DNA from: an uncultured Verrucomicrobiota bacterium
GTDB taxonomy: Bacteria; Verrucomicrobiota; Verrucomicrobiia; Limisphaerales; UBA9464
Assembly: GCA_903842505.1 (NCBI GenBank)
Contig: CAIMMI010000082.1
Span: 1 to 36,838 of the forward strand
Direction of reading: 5' to 3'
DNA length: 36,838 nucleotides
The stretch's first letter is position 1. Each line of letters starts with the position of its first letter. The notes under the pieces were generated by a model. The model saw only the letters and a program-made list of their open reading frames with translations, ran no database searches and had not been told where the DNA came from. The translations under genes and the position numbers were made by a program. Shown piece after piece: positions 1 to 7,208 of the stretch.

Positions 1-1
1 A

Positions 2-157
2 GGCGGAGCGGAACCGCTCATCGGTGCGCTCCGTAAATTGTCGGAGAAGAACCTCAGCAACCTGACCCCGCACCCTTGGTACAGCTTCTTCCACTACTCG
101 CATCCGACCCTGATCGAGCGGGAAGCCGCGCTGCGGACTCCGACCGGCCATCCTTAG
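2..157 (+). CDS. M48 (Ste24/CAAX-type) metalloprotease, C-terminal fragment
   Basis: This is the last 51 codons of a gene that begins left of the window, read in frame from base 2 to a TAG at 155-157. The peptide contains [20 protein letters not shown] followed by HYSHP and LIEREAAL. That run matches the C-terminal end of Ste24-type M48 zinc metalloproteases, where a conserved NLxPHPxY...HYSHPxxxER block follows the catalytic domain. The family consists of membrane-embedded endopeptidases that cut prenylated or misfolded membrane proteins. The HExxH zinc site lies outside the window, so activity cannot be judged. The gene converges on the pseudopilin gene at 246-689. Confidence 0.75.
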   Translation, partial: GGAEPLIGALRKLSEKNLSNLTPHPWYSFFHYSHPTLIEREAALRTPTGHP

Positions 158-198
158 ACTGCGTGCGGACGGCGGGAGGGGACAGAGGACTGGGGCTT

Positions 199-230
199 GG
201 GGGCCTGCCCAATCGCCCCCATCCTTTTGC
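199..230 (+). terminator. possible terminator between convergent genes
   Basis: A GGGGGC (199-204) and GCCCCC (215-220) stem with a ten-base loop is followed by ATCCTTTT. It lies 42 bases after the protease stop codon and before the 3' end of the opposing pseudopilin gene. The stem is short and the T run interrupted, so this is a tentative intrinsic terminator for the + strand transcript. Confidence 0.4.
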
Positions 231-245
231 CCCTTTCCAATCCGA

Positions 246-689
246 TCACTGGTCGTCCATCAGGATCGTGCCACCGGCGGGCACATCTCCGAGCTTGGAA
301 GGCGTGGTGGCGGCAGGCGGTTGGTCGACGGCGTTGATCTGGTAGGTCTCTCCCACCACCTTGGCCGGAAACTTGCCGCCGTTGAAGTACGGGGCCAACT
401 CGGCTTCGGTGGGGGTATCGTTGCCGCCCTTCTTGTTCTCGGCGGCCCACTGGGTCTTGAGCGAATCGATGGTGCGGAGGTTGACCTTGATCGCCTGCAA
501 CCGGGCACGCTCGAGAGCGCGCTTCACGTTCGGTACGGCGATCATGGCCAACAATCCAATGATCAGCACCACGATCATGATCTCGACCAGCGTGAAGGCG
601 GACTGGGCGGACTGGGCCGACCGGGCCGACTGGGCGGACGTGCGGGTGACTGCCCGCCGACCGGCGAAGGAACGAATTGACAGGTTCAT
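246..689 (-). CDS. Type II secretion/type IV pilus-like pseudopilin (PulG-type)
   Basis: The 147-residue product has the prepilin hallmark at residues 32-54: F-T-L-V-E followed by a hydrophobic helix (IMIVVLIIGLLAMIAVP). Prepilin peptidase would cut before Phe32; the -1 residue is Ala instead of the textbook Gly, which is common in verrucomicrobial pseudopilins. The mature part is short and rich in small residues, with no GspG calcium-site signature I can identify, so it is a minor or specialised pseudopilin. The leader holds a tandem S-A-Q/R repeat encoded by nine-base DNA repeats (about 595-645). No other secretion genes are nearby, so it appears to be a stand-alone gene. The 255 bp upstream (690-944) shows nothing I recognise. 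Confidence 0.8.
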   Translation of the reverse strand: MNLSIRSFAGRRAVTRTSAQSARSAQSAQSAFTLVEIMIVVLIIGLLAMIAVPNVKRALERARLQAIKVNLRTIDSLKTQWAAENKKGGNDTPTEAELAPYFNGGKFPAKVVGETYQINAVDQPPAATTPSKLGDVPAGGTILMDDQ

Positions 690-944
690 GATTCTAAGGA
701 TTCCGCGGTCTGTTGGATGCCGCTGGACTGGGTGAACGCCATCAGCATCGAAAAGTTTCGCGGACCCTAACAGGGCTGGAGCCAGCGGGCAAAGCCTATG
801 CTCCTGTGAGGCGGGATGGACGTCCTGTTGCTTCGGGCAGGATGCTTGGCCCCATCGTCCGGAAGGCTCGGAAACGTTCCAGCCACGCCGCTTGAACCGA
901 GCTGGTTTTCCCAGTACAAGACCCCGCGCCCGAGGCGCATTTTC

Positions 945-2129
945 ATGGCCGATACTCTCGACATCACCATCGTCATGCCCTGCCTCAACGAGGCGGAAAC
1001 CCTGGCGGTCTGCATTCAGAAGGCACAGGCCGGCATCGCCCGGGCCGGTGTGACGGGCGAGGTCCTGATCGCCGACAACGGTTCAACCGACGGCTCCATC
1101 CAGATCGCAGAATCCTTGGGAGCCCGGGTCGAACATGTTCGGGAGAAAGGCTATGGAAACGCCCTGCGCGGTGGGATCCAGGCGGCACGTGGTCGGTGGA
1201 TCCTCATGGGAGATTCTGACGATTCCTACGATTTCTCCAACATCGGCGGCTTCATCACCAAGCTTCGGGAAGGTTCCGAACTGGTCATGGGCTGCCGGTT
1301 GCCCTCCGGGGGCGGCACCATTGTCCCGGGCGCCATGCCCTGGAAGAACCGCTGGATCGGAAACCCGATCCTGTCGTCGATCGGCCGACTTTTCTTTCGG
1401 ACCCCGATCCATGATTTCCACTGCGGGATGCGGGGATTCTCCGCCGACGCGTACCGGAAGATGGACCTGAAGACGACCGGGATGGAGTTCGCCTCCGAGA
1501 TGGTCATGAAGGCGACGCTGAAGGGCCTTCGGGTTGCGGAAGTGCCGATCACCTTGCATCCGGACGGTCGTTCCAGGCCGCCCCACCTGAAGCCGTGGCG
1601 GGATGGGTGGCGGCATCTCCGGTTCATGCTGATCTACTCGCCGAAATGGCTGTTCCTGATGCCGGGCGTCGTCCTGTTCGTGTTGGGTCTCCTCGGCATC
1701 ATTGCGACGTTGCGAAGCCCCTTTGTCCTCGGAGCGATCACCTTGGATGTCGGCACCATGCTCATGGCCAGCATGGCAACGGTGCTGGGGTACCAACTCG
1801 TGGCGCAGGCCTTCTATGCCAAGGTCTTCGCGGTTGGCGAAGGATTGCTCCCCAACGATGCGCACTTCGCAGGACTGTTCCGCCACTGGAATCTGGAGAA
1901 AGGCTGCATCCTGGGCGCCTTGTTGACCTTGATCGGGCTGGGGACGCTGGGATCGGCGGTCTGGACCTGGGGTGCGTCCGACTTCGGCAAACTGGATACC
2001 GGCGAAAACCTCCGTCGCCTGATCCCGGGCGCAACCCTGACGATCCTGGGACTTCAGACCATCTTCAGCAGCTTCCACCTCTCGGTGCTCGGATTGAAGA
2101 CCATGGGTCGCCGTCCACCTTCGTCGTAA
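945..2129 (+). CDS. GT2 family glycosyltransferase, polyprenyl-phosphate sugar synthase-like, with C-terminal membrane helices
   Basis: The 394-residue protein starts with a GT-A fold: ITIVMPCLNEAETL (8-20), ADNGSTDG (43-50) and the metal-binding acidic cluster MGDSDDSYD (88-96). This pattern matches dolichol/undecaprenyl-phosphate glucose or mannose synthases, which move a sugar from a nucleotide donor to a lipid phosphate on the cytoplasmic side. About four hydrophobic helices follow residue 230, as in membrane-anchored members. The ATG at 945 is preferred because the frame stays open upstream to 816 but the extra 43 residues look non-coding. The gene is 16 bases before a methyltransferase gene and probably co-transcribed with it and the GT-C gene after it, to which it may supply the lipid-linked sugar. 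The actual sugar is unknown. Confidence 0.85.
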   Translation: MADTLDITIVMPCLNEAETLAVCIQKAQAGIARAGVTGEVLIADNGSTDGSIQIAESLGARVEHVREKGYGNALRGGIQAARGRWILMGDSDDSYDFSNIGGFITKLREGSELVMGCRLPSGGGTIVPGAMPWKNRWIGNPILSSIGRLFFRTPIHDFHCGMRGFSADAYRKMDLKTTGMEFASEMVMKATLKGLRVAEVPITLHPDGRSRPPHLKPWRDGWRHLRFMLIYSPKWLFLMPGVVLFVLGLLGIIATLRSPFVLGAITLDVGTMLMASMATVLGYQLVAQAFYAKVFAVGEGLLPNDAHFAGLFRHWNLEKGCILGALLTLIGLGTLGSAVWTWGASDFGKLDTGENLRRLIPGATLTILGLQTIFSSFHLSVLGLKTMGRRPPSS

Positions 2130-2145
2130 GCCCACCCTATCGCCC

Positions 2146-2721
2146 ATGACCACCGTCGATCGATGGCTCCAGGATTGGAGAATCCGGAAGGCCTCCCCGT
2201 TCATCAAGCCGGGTGACCGCGTTCTGGATCTGGGCAGCGCCGATGGCGTCCTCTTCGAGCGGTTGGGGATCTGCGGGCCCGGGTCCGTGGGCATTGATCC
2301 CACCCTGCCTGCGGACATCAAGACCCGACAGGGCTTTGCTTTGGTCCGGGGATACTTCCCCCAGGACCTGCCCCCCGGCTCAGGCCCCTTCGACGCCATC
2401 GTGATGCTGGCGGTGCTCGAACACTTCCCGGAGTCCGGCTATGCGGCCCTGAGCGCCGGATGCGCACGCCTCCTGAAGCCGGGCGGGCGATTGGTGATTT
2501 CGGTGCCCTCCCCCGCAGTGGATGCGATCCTCGACGTCTTGATCCGATTGCGTCTGGTGCACGGGATGTCCCTCGAGGAACACCACGGCTACGACGTTGG
2601 CAGGACACCGGAGATCTTCCCTGAGCCTGATTTCAGATTGGTGGTCCACGAGACCTTCCAACTGGGCTTGAACAATTTGTTCGTGTTCGAAAGGCGCCCG
2701 ACTCGCGGGCCTACGTCCTGA
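2146..2721 (+). CDS. Class I SAM-dependent methyltransferase
   Basis: A 191-residue protein with a standard Rossmann methyltransferase layout: motif I VLDLGSADG (26-34), an acidic residue at the end of strand 2 (Asp51), a motif II/III region with FDAIVMLAVLEHFP (82-95), and LLKPGGRLVISVPSP after it. The class resembles ubiquinone/glycan-type small-molecule methyltransferases; the substrate cannot be read from sequence. It lies between a GT2 lipid-sugar synthase and a GT-C transferase, three bases before the latter, so methylation of a surface glycan or its lipid-linked precursor is a reasonable inference. Nothing in the sequence appears truncated. Confidence 0.85.
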   Translation: MTTVDRWLQDWRIRKASPFIKPGDRVLDLGSADGVLFERLGICGPGSVGIDPTLPADIKTRQGFALVRGYFPQDLPPGSGPFDAIVMLAVLEHFPESGYAALSAGCARLLKPGGRLVISVPSPAVDAILDVLIRLRLVHGMSLEEHHGYDVGRTPEIFPEPDFRLVVHETFQLGLNNLFVFERRPTRGPTS

Positions 2722-2724
2722 CCC

Positions 2725-4593
2725 ATGTCGGATCCGCTGCGACTGCCAAAGCTCTGGTTGGCTTGGAATGCCGTCGTGGTCTCTTCGGGTTGGCTGCTCT
2801 CCCTGGCGGGAGCCTTGAACCACGCTTCGTGGCTGATCCTGGGTATCGCCGGACTCGCCCTCTCCGGCTGGACCTTCTGGCACAACCCGATTCGCTGGCC
2901 CAAACCCGCCGCCCTCAAACGCCGATGGAAACGGTGGCCCGCCCTGGGATTCCTGCTTCTGGTGGTCGCGGGAGCTGTTGGAGGGTTGCTGTATGAACCC
3001 AACAACATCGATGCGCTGGCCTACCGGACACCCCGCGTTCTGCACTGGATTGCAGAGGGGCGCTGGCACTGGATTCCAGCGCCTTACCAACGCCTCAATA
3101 CGAGGGCCTGCGGCTTCGAGTGGACCACGGTGCCCCTCCTGACGCTCTTCAAGTCGGACCGCCCCCTGTTCCTGCTGAGCCTCACTTCGTTTTGTCTCTT
3201 GCCGGGCTTGGTCTTCAGTTCGCTGCGCCAGGCCGGTGTCAGCGGCCGGGCTTCAGCGGTCTGGATGTGGCTGTTCCCGACGGGCTACTGCTTCGCTCTC
3301 CAGGCCGGCAGCATCGGCAATGATCTCTACGGAGCGACCCTGTCGACGTCCGCCCTCTGCCTCGCCCTCGTCGCGCGCCGCAAGGCCGATCCCGCGTCCG
3401 CCGCCTGGTCGCTCGTCGCAGCTGGGTTGATGACCGGTGCCAAGAGTTCGAACCTTCCACTGCTGCTCCCTTGGTTGTTTCTGATCTGGCCAGCAGCAGG
3501 CCCATGGATTCGGCGACCCGCACTCGCCACGGCCTCCATACTCGTCGGCCTCGCCTGCTCCCTGGGACCCATCTCAGGGCTCAATCTCCGCCATACCGGC
3601 GACTGGACCGGCCTCCGGGCCGAGGACGCGTGGATCCGCCCCCCAGGGCCCGTCGCCTGCGCGATCCACAATCTCGGATTGCTCGCCACCCAAAACCTCC
3701 TGCCCCCCATCCTCCCGGGAGCCGGGAAGCTCAATGCTGCGGTCGAAAGGGCACTCCCTGAGGCCTGGAAAACCCTGGTCGATGGTTTTGCCGAAAATGG
3801 CCGGGCCGCCTACGCCGTCCGGGAGCTTCCCGGCGAAGAACACGCCGGCCTCGGTTTCGGAATCTCGTGGCTGGCCTTGGGCACCCTGGTGTGGGGCATC
3901 CGCCAACGCCTCGCGGGCCATCCAGGCGCGAAACCCCAAGTCCCAGCCTGGCTCCTCCTCCTGCCTTGGATCGCTCTCGGCCCCTACCTGGTGAAGTCAG
4001 GAATCACCACGGCCGGACGGATCCTCGCCCCGTATTACCCGTGGCTCCTCCCGGGTCTTCTGATCTTCGGCGCAGCCGATACCGCCATCCGGACCCGATG
4101 GTTCCGGACCGGCGCTGCGCTCGCCACGGCATTGACGCTGGTGTTGGTGGTCCTTCTTCCCACCCGCCCCCTCTGGCCCGCACAGACGATCCTCACCGCG
4201 CTTCGCCAGCGCTCCGGATCGCAGGCTCTGGATCGGGCATCAACCGTGTATGAGGTCTACGCCCGGCGAGCCGACGTCTTCGCCCCCCTGAAGCAGTGGA
4301 TCCCCGTGGACTCGCCCTGGATTGGGTTCGTCACGGTCAATGATGCCGAAACCTCGCTCTGGAAGCCGATCGGAAGCCACCGCGTGCGTCACCTGCTCGC
4401 AACCGACCGGATCGACGGACTCCGGGCGCAAGGCCTGCGTTGCGTCGTCGCCAGCACCGAGGACTTCGCAGCCCGTTTCCGCCAACCCCTCGAGGAGTGG
4501 GCCCGTGCCAACGGAGGACGCATCGCCGGTCGAACCTCCATCCGACTGCTCGCCCGGGAACCCGCCCGGGAGTACGTCGTTGTGGTCTGGTAA
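2725..4593 (+). CDS. Multi-pass membrane GT-C type glycosyltransferase (ArnT/PMT-like)
   Basis: The 622-residue protein has about ten to twelve hydrophobic helices and a C-terminal extracytoplasmic domain of about 130 residues. After the third helix it carries EPNNIDALAYRTPRVLHWI (about 92-110), corresponding to the P-N-N-x-D-x-x-x-Y-x-x-x-R-V-x-H-W pattern of the first periplasmic loop of bacterial GT-C enzymes related to ArnT and protein mannosyltransferases; the Asp is the likely catalytic base. Such enzymes transfer sugar from a polyprenyl-phosphate donor on the outer face of the inner membrane. The neighbouring GT2 enzyme could make that donor. The acceptor (protein, lipid or polysaccharide) is unknown. 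The start ATG follows the methyltransferase stop by three bases, consistent with translational coupling. Confidence 0.75.
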   Translation: MSDPLRLPKLWLAWNAVVVSSGWLLSLAGALNHASWLILGIAGLALSGWTFWHNPIRWPKPAALKRRWKRWPALGFLLLVVAGAVGGLLYEPNNIDALAYRTPRVLHWIAEGRWHWIPAPYQRLNTRACGFEWTTVPLLTLFKSDRPLFLLSLTSFCLLPGLVFSSLRQAGVSGRASAVWMWLFPTGYCFALQAGSIGNDLYGATLSTSALCLALVARRKADPASAAWSLVAAGLMTGAKSSNLPLLLPWLFLIWPAAGPWIRRPALATASILVGLACSLGPISGLNLRHTGDWTGLRAEDAWIRPPGPVACAIHNLGLLATQNLLPPILPGAGKLNAAVERALPEAWKTLVDGFAENGRAAYAVRELPGEEHAGLGFGISWLALGTLVWGIRQRLAGHPGAKPQVPAWLLLLPWIALGPYLVKSGITTAGRILAPYYPWLLPGLLIFGAADTAIRTRWFRTGAALATALTLVLVVLLPTRPLWPAQTILTALRQRSGSQALDRASTVYEVYARRADVFAPLKQWIPVDSPWIGFVTVNDAETSLWKPIGSHRVRHLLATDRIDGLRAQGLRCVVASTEDFAARFRQPLEEWARANGGRIAGRTSIRLLAREPAREYVVVVW

Positions 4594-4662
4594 AGCCGCT
4601 TCGCGAGCCGTCCCCACTTTCAAGGTGGCCAGTTGCGAGAGTGCGGCTAGCCTTGCCGCCTC

Positions 4663-5076
4663 ATGCGCGTTTCTCGTCTGCTCCATACCCGCTACCGGGT
4701 CGATGACCTCGACCGCTCTGTCCGTTTCTACAAGGACGTGCTGGGTCTCGACGAAGTCCGCCGCCACAAGTCTCCGCGCGGTTCCGAACTCGTCTTTCTC
4801 AAGGCGCCCCAGAGCGAGGAAACGATCGAACTCTGCTCCTTCCCCGCCAGCGGCCCGGTCCACGTCCAGTCCGACCTCACGCACCTGGCCTTCGAGGTCG
4901 ACAGCCTGGCCGCCTTTGCCGAGCACCTCGCCCGCCTGGGGATGACCTACTCCGATGGACCCCACTACAAGTCCGATGGCTCGGGCGGGTTCGCCTTTGT
5001 CGACGCTCCTGAAGGCTACGAGATCGAACTGATCCAACGCTCCCCCTCCAGCGCGTCCACCAACCAGACCTACTAG
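4663..5076 (+). CDS. gloA: Glyoxalase I-like VOC protein (lactoylglutathione lyase family)
   Basis: A 137-residue vicinal-oxygen-chelate protein with two beta-alpha-beta-beta-beta repeats, the usual length for glyoxalase I (about 135). All four metal ligands of the family are present in register: His8 (RLLHTRYRV), Glu56 (TIEL), His74 (LTHLAFEV) and Glu122 (GYEIELI). Glyoxalase I isomerises the hemithioacetal of methylglyoxal and a thiol to the lactoyl thioester in the cytosol. The thiol partner in this organism is not known, and related VOC enzymes such as methylmalonyl-CoA epimerase share the fold, but the ligand spacing favours GloA. The gene lies 69 bases after the GT-C gene and eight bases before folP. 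Confidence 0.8.
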   Translation: MRVSRLLHTRYRVDDLDRSVRFYKDVLGLDEVRRHKSPRGSELVFLKAPQSEETIELCSFPASGPVHVQSDLTHLAFEVDSLAAFAEHLARLGMTYSDGPHYKSDGSGGFAFVDAPEGYEIELIQRSPSSASTNQTY

Positions 5077-5084
5077 GGTCCGCC

Positions 5085-5951
5085 TTGAGCCAAACGCCCC
5101 CACCTTCCTGGCGCGCCGGCGCCCACTGGCTGCCCACCGACCGCCGACCGCTGGTCATGGGGATCGTCAACGTCACACCCGACAGCTTTTCGGACGGCGG
5201 CTGCTTCCTCGATCCCGGGAAGGCCATCGAACAAGGCCTGCAACTCGCCGCGGAAGGAGCGGACCTCCTCGACATCGGTGGCGAATCCACCCGCCCGGGC
5301 GCCGAACCCGTGCCCATCGACGAGGAACTCCGACGGGTCCTGCCCGTCATCCGCGGTCTGGTCGCCCAGGGCGCCCCACCGCTGTCGATTGACACCCGCC
5401 ACGTCGAGGTCGCCGCGGCCGCCCTCGACGCCGGTGCGTGCATCGTCAACGACGTCCAGGCCAACCGCTCGGACGACTCCCTTTGGCGCCTCATCCGAGA
5501 CTCCGGTGCCGGCTACGTCTGCATGCACATGCAGGGCGATCCCGCCTCCATGCAACGTGCCCCTTCCTACGCAAACGTTACCTCGGAACTCCTCCATTTC
5601 TTTGCTGAACGCCTTGAACAACTCGCACGCCTCGGTGTCGATCCCGCCCAAGTGGCCATCGACCCCGGAATCGGCTTCGGCAAGACCGTCGAACACAATC
5701 TCCAACTCCTGCAGGACCTCGGAGATTTCACGCGCCTTTCGCGCCCGATCCTGCTAGGCATTTCCCGCAAGAGCTTCCTGGGCCGGGTTACCGGCGCAGC
5801 CACCCGGGACCGTATCCCGGCAGGCCTCGCCTGTACCGTCTGGGCTGCCCAACGCGGCACGCGGATCTTCCGCACCCATGATGTCGCTCCCACCGTCCAG
5901 TCGCTCCAGATCCTGAACGCCATCGAGTCGTGCTCCCGCCCGAAATCATGA
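5085..5951 (+). CDS. folP: Dihydropteroate synthase
   Basis: The 288-residue TIM-barrel enzyme condenses 6-hydroxymethyl-dihydropterin pyrophosphate with p-aminobenzoate to give dihydropteroate, a cytosolic folate step and the sulfonamide target. The family motifs are in order: MGIVNVTPDSFSDGG near residue 25, DIGGESTRPGA near 63, SIDTRHVEV near 102, a Mg/pterin-binding DPGIGFGKT near 195, and GISRKSFLG near 226. The first in-frame start is TTG at 5085 with a weak AGGG upstream; the next, ATG at 5157, would remove the first strand region, so TTG is chosen. The TGA stop overlaps the cdaA start in an ATGA. folP directly ahead of cdaA is the interesting context. Confidence 0.93.
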   Translation: MSQTPPPSWRAGAHWLPTDRRPLVMGIVNVTPDSFSDGGCFLDPGKAIEQGLQLAAEGADLLDIGGESTRPGAEPVPIDEELRRVLPVIRGLVAQGAPPLSIDTRHVEVAAAALDAGACIVNDVQANRSDDSLWRLIRDSGAGYVCMHMQGDPASMQRAPSYANVTSELLHFFAERLEQLARLGVDPAQVAIDPGIGFGKTVEHNLQLLQDLGDFTRLSRPILLGISRKSFLGRVTGAATRDRIPAGLACTVWAAQRGTRIFRTHDVAPTVQSLQILNAIESCSRPKS

Positions 5952-6757
5952 ACGGCGTCCTCCCATTCCTGCTGCACTGGTGGCGCCCCGCCCTCGAGAT
6001 CACCATTCTCGCCGTCGGGATCTATCACGCCTTCATCTTCCTCCGCGGCACCCGCGGCGCCCCCATTGTCACCGGCTTCCTCGCCCTCCTCCTCGCGCTC
6101 ACCCTCACCACCCGCCTGCTCGACCTTCAGGTCCTCAACGCCCTCCTCAGCCAGTTTTTCGCCTTTCTCGCTGTCGCCGTCGTCGTCCTCTTCCAACCCG
6201 AGATCCGGCGCATGCTCGCCCAACTCGGCAACCTCCCTCTCGTCCCCAACGCCCAGCAGGAACGCGAGAAGATCGAGGTCATCTGCGAAACCGTCGACCG
6301 CCTCGCCCCCGTCCGCATCGGCGCCCTCATCGCCCTCGAACAGGGAATCCAACTCGCCGACCTCGTTGAATCCGGAATCAACGTCGACTGCGAGGCCACC
6401 CCGGAAATGCTCGAGACCATCTTCTTTCCCAACAACGCCATCCACGACGGCGGCGTCATCCTCAAGGGCGACCGTATCCTCAAGGCCGCCTGCATCTTTC
6501 CCCTCACCCAACGCCTCGACCTCCACAAATCCCTCGGCACACGCCACCGCGCCGCCATCGGCCTGACCGAGGAAACCGATGCCGTCGTCGTCGTCGTCTC
6601 CGAGGAAACCGGCCAGATCTCTTACGCCCACCGCGGCAACCTCACCCGCAACGTCACCGTCGAGGAACTCCGCTCCGTGCTGACCCAGGTGCTCGTCCGA
6701 CGCAACGAACCCCGCAACTGGTTCCGCTGGCTCCGCCCTGCCCAGCGCTCCACCTGA
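5948..6757 (+). CDS. cdaA: Diadenylate cyclase, CdaA type
   Basis: The protein (269 residues from the ATG overlapping the folP stop) makes c-di-AMP from two ATP. It has the CdaA architecture: about three N-terminal membrane helices within residues 1-80, a short linker, then a DisA_N cyclase domain. The catalytic motifs are HDGG (Asp167-Gly-Gly) and RHR (199-201, TRHRAAIG). Most family members read DGA where this one reads DGG, a conservative change. A GTG 18 bases upstream could also start the frame, but the ATGA overlap with folP favours 5948. The downstream ybbR and glmM genes reproduce the cdaA-cdaR-glmM cluster known from Firmicutes, where CdaR and GlmM regulate cyclase activity. Confidence 0.93.
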   Translation: MNGVLPFLLHWWRPALEITILAVGIYHAFIFLRGTRGAPIVTGFLALLLALTLTTRLLDLQVLNALLSQFFAFLAVAVVVLFQPEIRRMLAQLGNLPLVPNAQQEREKIEVICETVDRLAPVRIGALIALEQGIQLADLVESGINVDCEATPEMLETIFFPNNAIHDGGVILKGDRILKAACIFPLTQRLDLHKSLGTRHRAAIGLTEETDAVVVVVSEETGQISYAHRGNLTRNVTVEELRSVLTQVLVRRNEPRNWFRWLRPAQRST

Positions 6758-6763
6758 CCCGCC

Positions 6764-7198
6764 ATGTCGCTCCGCGAGTTCATCACCTACAACCCATGGC
6801 AGAAGGGCTTCTCCCTCCTCTTCGCCATCCTCATCTGGTTCACCGTCCGCCAGAGCGTCGAAAGCAATGGCGGCGACCCCGTCGTCCCCGAGGCCTATTC
6901 CCGCACTTTCGAACATCTCCCCATCCGCGTCCTCACCCTCGCCACCGACCTCGAACAATCCCGGGTCACCCCGGGAGAGGTCACGGTCGTCCTCCGCGGC
7001 CGCCCGGAAGTCCTCAACCGCCTCCGCCCGCAGGACGTTGAAGTCTACGTCAACCTCACCGAGGCCCCCCCTTCCCCCTCCGACCGCCGCCCCGTCCACG
7101 TCAACGCCCCAGGCGCCCAACTGGGCTCCGTCTCTCCTCAGGAGGTGTTGATCGAACGGGTCGTTCCAACCCATAAATCTCCTCGGGACAATCCCTGA
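6764..7198 (+). CDS. YbbR/CdaR-like membrane-anchored regulator, single domain
   Basis: A 144-residue protein with one N-terminal membrane helix (residues 13-30, WQKGFSLLFAILIWFTVR) and one extracytoplasmic YbbR-type beta domain containing LPIRVL, RVTPGEVTVVLRGRPEVLNRL and YVNLTEAP. The N-terminal NPWQKGFSLLFAILIW run is typical of YbbR proteins encoded after diadenylate cyclases. Firmicute CdaR usually carries three or four YbbR repeats; here there is one, so it is a minimal version. It starts six bases after the cdaA stop and ends ten before glmM. By analogy it would bind CdaA from the outside and tune c-di-AMP synthesis, but this has not been shown for a one-domain form. Confidence 0.82.
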   Translation: MSLREFITYNPWQKGFSLLFAILIWFTVRQSVESNGGDPVVPEAYSRTFEHLPIRVLTLATDLEQSRVTPGEVTVVLRGRPEVLNRLRPQDVEVYVNLTEAPPSPSDRRPVHVNAPGAQLGSVSPQEVLIERVVPTHKSPRDNP

Positions 7199-7208
7199 CC
7201 CCATCCCT

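Noticed and set aside
816-944. N-terminal extension of the GT2 protein
   Set aside because: The extra 43 residues have no GT2 similarity, and the GT-A strand begins directly after the ATG at 945.
690-944. Possible riboswitch or small RNA in the gap before the GT2 gene
   Set aside because: Only weak short stems such as GGCTGGAGCCAGC were found; no conserved riboswitch core is visible.
1083-2399. 438-codon open frame on the minus strand
   Set aside because: It is antisense to the GT2 and methyltransferase genes, both with clear motifs; the translation is Arg/Gln/Pro-rich with no domain. High GC makes long antisense frames common.
5567-7204. 545-codon minus-strand frame, very Gly/Asp/Glu-rich
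   Set aside because: It is the mirror of folP, cdaA and the YbbR gene; the composition is what antisense of this codon usage gives.
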